Below, in pieces: positions 7,107-14,950 of a stretch of DNA of 64,000 bases; the first letter of the stretch is position 1; every line of letters starts with the position of its first letter. The notes beneath the pieces were generated by a model, which saw only the letters and a program-made list of their open reading frames with translations, was not told the DNA's origin and did not search any database. The stretch comes from Aquabacterium sp. CECT 9606 (GTDB taxonomy: Bacteria; Pseudomonadota; Gammaproteobacteria; Burkholderiales; Burkholderiaceae_C): contig NZ_CAKKNB010000001.1 of the NCBI RefSeq assembly GCF_918741295.1, forward strand, positions 1,240,001 to 1,304,000, read 5' to 3'. The position numbers and the translations under genes are program-made.

Positions 7107-7115
7107 TGCCGCGCC

Positions 7116-7493
7116 ATGCGTCGATTGCTTTGCTTGTTCCTGCTGATTTGGTTTCCGCTCCAGATGTCCTGGGCTGCGGTGGCCAGCTATTGTCAGCATG
7201 AAAGCAACCCTGCCGCGCAGCGCCATTTCGGGCACCACGAGCACAACCATCTTGATCCGCAACATGGGGAGCGCCCTGGCGATAAAGCCGCAAAGGACAA
7301 GAGCGGTAGCGACAAGAAGGCCAGTGCCGACAACGACTGCACTGTCTGCCACATGAGCGCTGCCTCGCCGGTCAGTGAGACGCACACCCCCCAGGTGGCG
7401 TCTAGCAGGGAATGGTTTGGCCACTCGATCGAGGGCTACGCCTCCAACATTCCAGCGGGGCCCGAGCGTCCCGACATACGTCTCGCCGTTTGA
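7116..7493 (+). CDS. czcI: CzcI-like periplasmic protein heading czcCBA
   Basis: A 125-residue protein with signal peptide (residues 1-20, ending SWAAV), SYCQHES, a His cluster (RHFGHHEHNH), a Lys/Asp-rich linker and DCTVCHM, then a C-terminal PERPD block. It matches the CzcI family at the head of czcICBA operons. It lies 110 bp before czcC and is separated from it by a strong stem-loop over its stop codon. In such operons CzcI is thought to tune metal induction from the periplasm. Confidence 0.85.
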   Translation: MRRLLCLFLLIWFPLQMSWAAVASYCQHESNPAAQRHFGHHEHNHLDPQHGERPGDKAAKDKSGSDKKASADNDCTVCHMSAASPVSETHTPQVASSREWFGHSIEGYASNIPAGPERPDIRLAV

Positions 7494-7503
7494 TTCGGCG
7501 AGA
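7481..7503 (+). promoter_or_regulatory. Stem-loop over the czcI stop codon
   Basis: TCTCGCCG - 7-nt loop - CGGCGAGA; the TGA lies in the loop. It sits between czcI and czcC and could attenuate transcription or protect the czcI message. Confidence 0.5.
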
Positions 7504-7603
7504 CGGCTGCTGCGCAAGCTTTTTTCCTGTCTTCAGATAGCGAGGCCACGGCCTCTCTCGCCGGATTCCTTCTTGTTGTTGTTCCCACAACCCGGAGAAT
7601 TCG

Positions 7604-8902
7604 ATGTACAGGCACATGGTGCCGATGACAACGTTCGCGTTGGTCACGGCCACACTTTTTTCTTCCACCACCTTTGCTCAAGTTAGCCCGTCCGATTCGG
7701 ATGGGCAGGCCGTGCACAAGGCGGTGCCCGTGGCACAGCCCCTGACGCTGAGCGAAGCCATCAGGCTGGCGCTTCAGTTCAGCCCGCAAATCGTGGCGAA
7801 TCAGCAGGAACTGGCGGCCAGCGAAGGGGCCGTCATTCAAGCGGGTGCGCGTCCCAACCCTGAAGTCCAGGCACTGCTGGAAGACACGCGGCGAGACAGC
7901 CGAACGACCACGGTGCAGTTGAGCCAGCCCATCGAGTTGGGCGGTAAACGTTCAGCGCGGATCTCGGTCGCCGAGGCCGCGCGGGCTCAAACCGCCGTGG
8001 ACATCGAAGGGCGTCGCGCGCAGATCAGAGCGGATGTGGCCGATGCATTCTTTGCCGCAGCCATCGCTCAGGAACGGGTGAAGTTGGCGCAGGCCTCCGT
8101 CGACTTGTCCATGCGTGGCACGGATGCGGTCTCCAAGCGGGTTCAGGCCGGCAAGGTCTCTGCGGTGGACGAGACGCGGGCAAAGGTCGCTCACGCTGGT
8201 GTCCGGCTGGAGTTGCTTCAAGCGCAGAGCGAACTTCGATCCGCTCGCCAAGGGCTGGCAGCTCTGCTGGGACCAGCATCTGCCGTTCGTGCTCAGACGC
8301 TGGTCTGGCAATCGGGTGTCCAACCAGCCGCTCGCAATCTGGAGGCTTCTCAGTTGTCAGATGTGCCGGTGCTGCGGCAGGCACGCCTGGAGGTCGACAA
8401 GCGGCAAGCCATGGTCGAGCTTGAGGAGGCGCGCCGTGTTCCGGACGTGACCCTGACCTTGGGTGCCAAGCGGGATCAGCAGGTCGGACGCAACCAGGCT
8501 GTGATCGGCCTGGCCATTCCCATTCCTGTGCTCGATACCAACCGGGGGAACCTGCTTCAGGCCTTGCGCCTGCACGATAAGGCCGAAGCGGACTTCCAGG
8601 CAACGCGGATCCGCGTCGAGACCGAGTGGGTGCAATTGACGGAGCGTCAGCGCTTCGCCCAGGCTGAGGTGGACGTCCTGCGCAGCGAGGTACTGCCGGG
8701 CGCCGAGAGCGCGTGGCAGGCCGCCACGACCGGCTTCGAGTTGGGCAAGTTCAGCTTCCTCGACGCCCTGGATGCTCAACGGACCTTGCTCCAGGCTCGC
8801 GCCCAGTACCTGCGGGCGCTCAATGAGCTGTACCGCACCAACGCCAACATTGATCGCCTGCTGGGGACCAGCGGCGAAGAACAGACGACGTCCAAGCCAT
8901 GA
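7604..8902 (+). CDS. czcC: CzcC outer-membrane efflux factor
   Basis: A 432-residue TolC-like outer-membrane protein. It has a signal peptide (to about residue 25), then LTLSEAIRLAL, SQPIELGGKR and AGKVSAVDETRA, and in the second half FELGKFSFLDALDAQRTL, all typical of CzcC/CusC-like outer-membrane factors. It would form the outer-membrane channel of the CzcCBA tripartite pump. The start ATG has Shine-Dalgarno CGGAG at 9 nt spacing. Its stop overlaps the czcB start (ATGA), so the genes are translationally coupled. Confidence 0.93.
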   Translation: MYRHMVPMTTFALVTATLFSSTTFAQVSPSDSDGQAVHKAVPVAQPLTLSEAIRLALQFSPQIVANQQELAASEGAVIQAGARPNPEVQALLEDTRRDSRTTTVQLSQPIELGGKRSARISVAEAARAQTAVDIEGRRAQIRADVADAFFAAAIAQERVKLAQASVDLSMRGTDAVSKRVQAGKVSAVDETRAKVAHAGVRLELLQAQSELRSARQGLAALLGPASAVRAQTLVWQSGVQPAARNLEASQLSDVPVLRQARLEVDKRQAMVELEEARRVPDVTLTLGAKRDQQVGRNQAVIGLAIPIPVLDTNRGNLLQALRLHDKAEADFQATRIRVETEWVQLTERQRFAQAEVDVLRSEVLPGAESAWQAATTGFELGKFSFLDALDAQRTLLQARAQYLRALNELYRTNANIDRLLGTSGEEQTTSKP

Positions 8903-10311
8903 GAAAGCATTGCATGACACGCTCCAAATCACAACGCCAAGCTGGGCGCATCAGCCAAAAGCAACTCATCGCCATCATCGCCATCGTTTTGGCGGGGTTG
9001 GGCGTCAGCGCATTTGTGCTGACGCGGTCTCCCAGCGCGCCCGCCGGCGAAGCGGCCGAGGAGAGCCATGGCCACGGTCACGGCGAGGCCAAGGGACACG
9101 ACGACGCCGAGCACCACGGCGAGAAGAAATCCGAGTCCGGCCACGACGAGGCGAAGGGACACGATGACAAGGAACACCATGAGAAGGCCGAGGAGCATGG
9201 GGAGCATGACAAGCATGAAGGCGAAACCGCTCCTGAGAAGGGCGCTGCCGCCGCCAACGCTGGCAAGCACGAGGAAGGCGAGGAAGAGCCTGTCTCTCTG
9301 AATGCTCAGCAGATCGCAGCAGCGGGCGTTGAAGTCCAAGCGGCACAACCTGGCAAGATCCTTTCGACGGTGCAACTGTCCGGCGAGATCAAGTTCAACG
9401 AGGATCGCACGGCACACGTTGTGCCCCGTGTCGGTGGCGTCGTCGAATCGGTGTCGGCCAACCTCGGGCAGCAGGTCAAAAAGGGCCAGGTCCTCGCGGT
9501 CATTTCCAGCGTGTTGCTGTCCGAACAGCGCAGCGAGTTGCAGGCGGCCCAGAAGCGCCTGACCTTGGCGCAAACCACCTACGACCGAGAGAAGAAGCTC
9601 TTCGAAGACAAGATCTCGCCGCAGATGGATCTTCTGCAGGCCACCCAGGCCCTGCGCGAAGCCGAGATTGCGGTCAACAACGCCAACCAGAAGCTCAAGG
9701 CGTTGGGTGCCTCGCCTTCGGCTGGGGCATTGAATCGCTACGAGCTGCGCGCACCGTTTGATGCGGTCGTGGTCGAGAAGCACATCGCTCTGGGCGAGTC
9801 GGTCAAGGAAGACGCCAATGTGTTCACCCTGTCCGACCTGTCCACCGTGTGGGCCACAATCAACGTGCCCGCCAAGGACCTGAACCTCGTGAAGGTGGGC
9901 GAGAAGGTTACCGTGCGATCCAGTTCGTTCGAAGCCACGGCCAAGGGCACCGTGACCTACGTTGGATCGCTGATTGGCGAGCAGACGCGCACAGCAACCG
10001 CCCGAGTGGTGCTGACCAATCCAGACCTGTCGTGGCGTCCCGGCCTGTTCGTCAATGTCGCCGTGACTTCCGGCGAGACGGAAGCACCCGTGACCGTGAC
10101 GGCTGGCGCGGTGCAGACCATGGAAGGCCGCCAAGTCGTGTTCGTCGAAGTCCCGGGCGGATTCCAGGCCAAGCCTGTGGAGGTCGGTCACACCGATGGC
10201 AAGCGCACGGAAGTCGTCAAGGGCTTGAGCGCCGGTACCCGCTATGCGGCGACGAACAGCTTCGTCATCAAAGCTGAAATCGGCAAGGCTTCGGCCGAGC
10301 ACGAGCATTGA
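8899..10311 (+). CDS. czcB: CzcB periplasmic membrane-fusion protein
   Basis: A 470-residue HlyD/RND-type adaptor. An N-terminal membrane anchor (about residues 20-40) is followed by a long His/Asp/Glu/Lys-rich segment (about residues 55-110, repeated KGHDD and EHH motifs) that can chelate cations, then the lipoyl/barrel-sandwich region (VPRVGGVVESV, LGQQVKKGQVLAVI), a coiled-coil hairpin and the beta-barrel (LRAPFDAVVVEKHIALGE). It links CzcA to CzcC. The start overlaps czcC by ATGA; ATG 8914 is an alternative. Confidence 0.93.
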   Translation: MRKHCMTRSKSQRQAGRISQKQLIAIIAIVLAGLGVSAFVLTRSPSAPAGEAAEESHGHGHGEAKGHDDAEHHGEKKSESGHDEAKGHDDKEHHEKAEEHGEHDKHEGETAPEKGAAAANAGKHEEGEEEPVSLNAQQIAAAGVEVQAAQPGKILSTVQLSGEIKFNEDRTAHVVPRVGGVVESVSANLGQQVKKGQVLAVISSVLLSEQRSELQAAQKRLTLAQTTYDREKKLFEDKISPQMDLLQATQALREAEIAVNNANQKLKALGASPSAGALNRYELRAPFDAVVVEKHIALGESVKEDANVFTLSDLSTVWATINVPAKDLNLVKVGEKVTVRSSSFEATAKGTVTYVGSLIGEQTRTATARVVLTNPDLSWRPGLFVNVAVTSGETEAPVTVTAGAVQTMEGRQVVFVEVPGGFQAKPVEVGHTDGKRTEVVKGLSAGTRYAATNSFVIKAEIGKASAEHEH

Positions 10312-10329
10312 GCACGAGGTCCACCCATC

Positions 10330-13300
10330 ATGTTTGAACGCATCATCCGATTTGCCATTGAGCAGCGCTGGCTTGTGCTGCTGGCCGTCTTCGGTATGGC
10401 CGCCCTGGGCGTCTTCAGCTATCAGAAGCTGCCCATCGATGCCGTGCCGGACATCACCAACGTCCAGGTCCAGATCAACACCCAGACACCTGGCTATTCG
10501 CCGCTGGAAACCGAACAGCGTGTGACCTACCCGCTGGAGACAGTGATGGCGGGCCTGCCCGGCCTGGAGCAGACCCGCTCCCTGTCGCGCTACGGCCTGT
10601 CCCAGATCACCGTGATCTTCAAGGACGGCACCGACCTGTACTTCGCGCGCCAACTGGTGAACGAGCGGATCCAGGAGGCCAAGGCGCGGCTGCCGGAAGG
10701 CGTCACGCCGGCCATGGGCCCCATTTCCACAGGCCTGGGCGAGATCTACATGTGGACTGTCGAAGCCAAGGACGGCGCCAAGAAGCCGGATGGCACGCCC
10801 TACACGCCGACTGACCTGCGCGAAATCCAGGATTGGATCATCAAGCCTCAACTGCGCAATGTAACGGGCGTGACCGAGATCAATTCCATCGGCGGCTATG
10901 CCAAGGAATACCAGGTCGCGCCCAGCCCTGAGAAGCTCATGGCGCATGGCCTGACGTTGGGTGACGTGGTCAATGCCCTGGAGCGCAACAACGGCAACGT
11001 TGGCGCCGGCTACATCGAACGCGAAGGCGAGCAGTACCTGATCCGTGCACCTGGTCAGGTGCGTGGCACCCAGGACCTGGGCAGCATCATCGTCAAGCAG
11101 ACGACGGATGTACCCATCCGCATCCGCGACATCGCAGAAGTGGGGCAGGGCAAGGAGCTGCGCACGGGCGCAGCCACCGACAACGGCCGAGAGGTCGTCC
11201 TGGGCACCGTGTTCATGCTCATTGGCGAGAACAGCCGCAAGGTCTCGCAAGCAGTTGACATCAAGATGGCGGAGATCAACAAGTCCCTGCCAGCTGGTGT
11301 TCATGCCGTGACCGTCTACGACCGGACCGTCCTGGTGGACAAGGCGATCGCCACGGTGAAGAAGAACCTGATGGAAGGCGCCATCCTGGTGATCGCCATC
11401 CTCTTCCTGTTCCTGGGCAACATGCGTGCCGCGGTGATCACCGCCATGGTGATCCCGCTTTCCATGCTCTTCACCTTCAGCGGTATGGTCAGTCAGAAGG
11501 TCAGTGCGAACCTGATGAGTCTGGGCGCGCTGGACTTCGGGATCATCGTCGATGGCGCGGTGGTGATCGTGGAGAACTGCGTGCGCCGCCTGGCGCATGC
11601 GCAGGCGCATCACGGGCGAGAGTTGACCTTGCGCGAGCGCTTCCATGAAGTCTTCGCGGCTTCGCAGGAGGCCCGTCGTCCGCTGCTGTTCGGGCAGCTG
11701 ATCATCATGATCGTCTACCTGCCCATCTTCGCCCTGGCCGGTGTGGAAGGCAAGATGTTCCATCCGATGGCGTTCACCGTGGTGACGGCGTTGTTGGGTG
11801 CCATGATCCTGTCCATCACCTTCATCCCCGCTGCCGTGGCGCTGTTCATCGGCAAGAAGGTGTCGGAGACCGAAAACGTAGTGATCCGCACCGCCAAGCG
11901 CTGGTATGAGCCCATGCTGAACACGGTGATGGGGGCCAAGCCTGTCGTGCTGACGGCGGCAGCGGTGCTCGTCCTGGTCTGTGGCGTGGTGGCTTCCCGC
12001 ATGGGCAGCGAGTTCGTGCCAAGCTTGAACGAAGGCGATTTCGCGGTGCAGGCGCTGCGGATTCCCGGCACCAGCCTCAGCCAATCGGTGGCCATGCAGA
12101 CCAAGCTGGAAAGCCATCTGAAGGCCAAGTTCCCTGAGATCGAACGTGTGTTTGCACGCACCGGTACCGCCGAGATCGCGGCCGACCCGATGCCGCCCAA
12201 CATCTCGGACGGTTACGTGATGCTCAAGCCGGTGGACAAATGGCCCGAGCCGCGCAAGACGCGCGACGAACTGCTGGCCGCTGTTCAGGAAGAGGTCGCC
12301 AAACTGCCGGGGCAGAACTACGAGTTCTCTCAGCCGATCCAGCTGCGCTTCAACGAGCTGATCTCCGGGGTGCGCAGTGACGTCGCGGTCAAGCTGTTCG
12401 GTGATGACATGGATGTCCTCAACAACACTGCCAACCAGATCGCGAAGGTGCTGCAAGGCATCCCGGGCTCGTCCGAGGTGAAGGTGGAACAGACCACGGG
12501 CCTGCCCATGCTGACCATCAACATCGACCGCGAGAAGGCGACGCGCTATGGCCTGAACATCGGCGACATCCAGGACACGCTGGCCACGGCCGTGGGCGGC
12601 AAGGAGGCTGGGACGCTGTTCGAGGGCGACCGCCGTTTCGACATCGTCGTGCGTCTGCCGGAAGATGTCCGCACGGATCTGGAAGCCGTTCGGCGCCTCC
12701 CCATCGCCTTGAAGGGCGGAGACGGCGAGGGCGCGCGCTTCATTCCGCTGTCCGAGGTGGCTTCCATCGACTCGGCGCCTGGTCCCAACCAGGTCAGCCG
12801 CGAGAACGGCAAGCGCCGCATCGTCATCAGCGCCAACGTGCGTGGCCGTGACATCGGCACCTTCGTCGGGGATGCCCAGAAGGCGCTGGAAGCGGTCAAG
12901 ATCCCCACGGGCTATTGGACCGTGTGGGGCGGCCAGTTCGAGAACCTGCAGTCCGCCACGCAGCGCCTGCAGATCGTCGTGCCGGTCTCGCTGCTGCTGG
13001 TTTTCGTGCTGCTCTTTGCCATGTTCGGCAACGTGAAGGACGGCTTGCTGGTGTTCACCGGGATCCCGTTCGCGCTGACGGGAGGCATCCTGGCCCTGTG
13101 GCTGCGGGACATCCCCTTGTCGATCTCGGCGGCCATCGGATTCATCGCACTGTCTGGGGTGGCCGTGCTGAACGGGCTGGTGATGATCTCCTTCATTCGC
13201 AACTTGCGTGACGAAGGGCGGTCGCTTGACGAGGCCATCCACGAGGGCGCCTTGACGCGGCTGAGGCCGGTCCTGATGACCGCGTTGGTGGCATCGCTTG

Positions 13301-13515
13301 GCTTCGTACCGATGGCCCTGGCCACCGGCACGGGCGCGGAGGTTCAAAGGCCGCTGGCGACCGTCGTGATCGGGGGCATCCTGTCCTCGACGATGCTGAC
13401 TTTGCTGGTGCTGCCTGTGCTTTACCGCATCGTCCATCGAAAGGATGAAGAGGACGCCCAGACCACCGAAACCAAGCCCTCTCCTGACGCACACGAGGAT
13501 GGAGCGATTGCATGA
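10330..13515 (+). CDS. czcA: CzcA RND heavy-metal:proton antiporter
   Basis: A 1061-residue inner-membrane RND pump of the heavy-metal efflux (HME) type. Asp402, Asp408 and Glu415 in DFGIIVDGAVVIVEN of TM4 match the proton-relay residues described for CzcA, consistent with divalent (Zn/Co/Cd) rather than Cu/Ag transport. The N-terminus MFERIIRFAIEQRW and the DAVPDITNVQVQINT block are typical. The length equals that of the second copy at 45602. It follows czcB by 18 bp and overlaps the next gene (ATGA). Confidence 0.95.
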   Translation: MFERIIRFAIEQRWLVLLAVFGMAALGVFSYQKLPIDAVPDITNVQVQINTQTPGYSPLETEQRVTYPLETVMAGLPGLEQTRSLSRYGLSQITVIFKDGTDLYFARQLVNERIQEAKARLPEGVTPAMGPISTGLGEIYMWTVEAKDGAKKPDGTPYTPTDLREIQDWIIKPQLRNVTGVTEINSIGGYAKEYQVAPSPEKLMAHGLTLGDVVNALERNNGNVGAGYIEREGEQYLIRAPGQVRGTQDLGSIIVKQTTDVPIRIRDIAEVGQGKELRTGAATDNGREVVLGTVFMLIGENSRKVSQAVDIKMAEINKSLPAGVHAVTVYDRTVLVDKAIATVKKNLMEGAILVIAILFLFLGNMRAAVITAMVIPLSMLFTFSGMVSQKVSANLMSLGALDFGIIVDGAVVIVENCVRRLAHAQAHHGRELTLRERFHEVFAASQEARRPLLFGQLIIMIVYLPIFALAGVEGKMFHPMAFTVVTALLGAMILSITFIPAAVALFIGKKVSETENVVIRTAKRWYEPMLNTVMGAKPVVLTAAAVLVLVCGVVASRMGSEFVPSLNEGDFAVQALRIPGTSLSQSVAMQTKLESHLKAKFPEIERVFARTGTAEIAADPMPPNISDGYVMLKPVDKWPEPRKTRDELLAAVQEEVAKLPGQNYEFSQPIQLRFNELISGVRSDVAVKLFGDDMDVLNNTANQIAKVLQGIPGSSEVKVEQTTGLPMLTINIDREKATRYGLNIGDIQDTLATAVGGKEAGTLFEGDRRFDIVVRLPEDVRTDLEAVRRLPIALKGGDGEGARFIPLSEVASIDSAPGPNQVSRENGKRRIVISANVRGRDIGTFVGDAQKALEAVKIPTGYWTVWGGQFENLQSATQRLQIVVPVSLLLVFVLLFAMFGNVKDGLLVFTGIPFALTGGILALWLRDIPLSISAAIGFIALSGVAVLNGLVMISFIRNLRDEGRSLDEAIHEGALTRLRPVLMTALVASLGFVPMALATGTGAEVQRPLATVVIGGILSSTMLTLLVLPVLYRIVHRKDEEDAQTTETKPSPDAHEDGAIA

Positions 13516-14147
13516 CCAAAGCATGGGGCCGGTGGCCCCGGCTTTGGCCCGGTGAGGGGAGCGCGCGTGCCTTCACTCGCGCGACGTTCTATGCGCCTGA
13601 CATAGTCTTGCTGGGGCTGTTCGCCGCGGTGTTGCAAGGCTGTGCCCTGCCCGAGAGGGACGAGGCCAAGCGGCTTAAGCCCATATGTTTCACCATGCTC
13701 AAGACGAGAACCTGCGTGCCGGGGCCGTCACCGAAGTCCTTGGACGCGGCCAAGGTGCGCAACCTGGCATTGCGGCCGGATGCGGGGCGGGTGGTGATCG
13801 TTCGAGCGCGGGACGGCGACGTCCAAGGGCTGGTGCCTTTGGGGTTGAATGGGCAGCCGCTGGAAAGCCTCATCCCCTATTCGGTCGTTGCCGTGGACGT
13901 TTCGCCGGGGCTTCACGAAGTTCGCATTCAGGAGGGGGTGGACGCGACCATTCCCCTGGAACTGCGAGCAGGTGATGTCGTTGTGCTGGAAGTACGCAGG
14001 CGTGGAAGGTATGGGAAGAGATTCGACCTTGTTCGCTTGTCGCGGCAGGAAGGGCGTGCGCTGATCGACGAAAGCCGGATTCTGCGCGCGCTGGATCGTA
14101 CGGTTCCGTCACCGACTAAAACTGGTGGCGAAGGCACGGTTCCCTGA
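13512..14147 (+). CDS. Putative lipoprotein after czcA
   Basis: A 211-residue ORF starting inside the czcA stop (ATGA). A basic N-terminus is followed by a hydrophobic stretch ending LQGC (about residues 39-43), a plausible lipobox, although the N-region is long for a signal peptide. The remainder is predicted mostly beta (VVIVRARDGD, VVAVDVSPGLHEVRI, DVVVLEVRR). The PGLHEVRI segment resembles small PEGA/DUF2846-like carbohydrate- or wall-associated folds, but this is only a resemblance. Coupling to czcCBA suggests a pump-related envelope role. Confidence 0.6.
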   Translation: MTKAWGRWPRLWPGEGSARAFTRATFYAPDIVLLGLFAAVLQGCALPERDEAKRLKPICFTMLKTRTCVPGPSPKSLDAAKVRNLALRPDAGRVVIVRARDGDVQGLVPLGLNGQPLESLIPYSVVAVDVSPGLHEVRIQEGVDATIPLELRAGDVVVLEVRRRGRYGKRFDLVRLSRQEGRALIDESRILRALDRTVPSPTKTGGEGTVP

Positions 14148-14223
14148 TCTGGCGGTTCGCCTGCATAGCGCGTCTGAACACGCGAGCTTTTGCAATGGCG
14201 AGAAATGAAGAAGGAGCTTGTGG

Positions 14224-14733
14224 ATGAGCAATTCAATGCGAAGCGTGCCTGGACATCTCGCCAGTAGCTTGATCCCGCTGGCATGTCTCTGCATGACCCC
14301 TTACTGTTGGGCCGAGGAACGCATCCTCTACAAGTCGATCATGCCCAATGGGCAGGTCGTGTATGGCGACGAGCCCGAGGCAAAGGCGAAGCGGTCTTAC
14401 GCGATATCTGTCGAACCTCACCCGGCTGATCCGCAGCAGGCCGAGGCGGCGCAACGCGCGCTTGCGATGACGCGAGAGCAGTTGCTGAAAGACGCTGCTG
14501 CGCGATCTCTTCGGCTGAAGGATCTGGACAACAAGATTGCCAGTGCCTACGAAGAGCTCAGGGGCCGTCGGTCCGATCAGGAGGCCGGGCGCCAGGTCGT
14601 AGAGGGGGATCGGCAAGGCCGTAGATTTTCTTCACAGTATGGCCGCCGTCAGCGCTCGTTGGCTTCGGAGACGGAGCAGGCCCAGCGCAAGTTGGACAAA
14701 TTGATCAAGGAACGGGACGCACTTCGATATTGA
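14224..14733 (+). CDS. DUF4124-type exported protein
   Basis: A 169-residue protein with a signal peptide (ending about residue 30, CWAEE), then ILYKSIMPNGQVVYGDEP, which is the DUF4124 signature, and a long charged alpha-helical or coiled-coil C-terminal half. The ATG at 14224 is preferred over the TTG at 14218 because AAGGAG lies 7 nt upstream. DUF4124 proteins are periplasmic and of unknown function, common in Burkholderiales. It lies 76 bp after the putative lipoprotein in the czc operon direction. Confidence 0.75.
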   Translation: MSNSMRSVPGHLASSLIPLACLCMTPYCWAEERILYKSIMPNGQVVYGDEPEAKAKRSYAISVEPHPADPQQAEAAQRALAMTREQLLKDAAARSLRLKDLDNKIASAYEELRGRRSDQEAGRQVVEGDRQGRRFSSQYGRRQRSLASETEQAQRKLDKLIKERDALRY

Positions 14734-14950
14734 TCTCGCGGATATGCCTGTGAGGTCTGTCAAAGCATGGCGAGATTGTCGTCGCGTCTTTTGCTGAGAT
14801 GCATTACCAGGCAACTTACCGAGGCAAGCAATCGGCATCGGTGGCGTGAGCCATCGCCATTCAACTTGAAACGATCACGTCTTCGTTCATTTGTCAGACG
14901 TGTTGGGAATAGGGTCGATACCCGCCCGACACACATCAGGATCACCTTAG

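Noticed and set aside
8929..13524. A 1531-codon ORF on the minus strand
   Set aside because: It is exactly antisense to czcB and czcA, is dominated by His, Gln, Arg and Asp from the opposite-strand codon bias, and has no recognisable domain.
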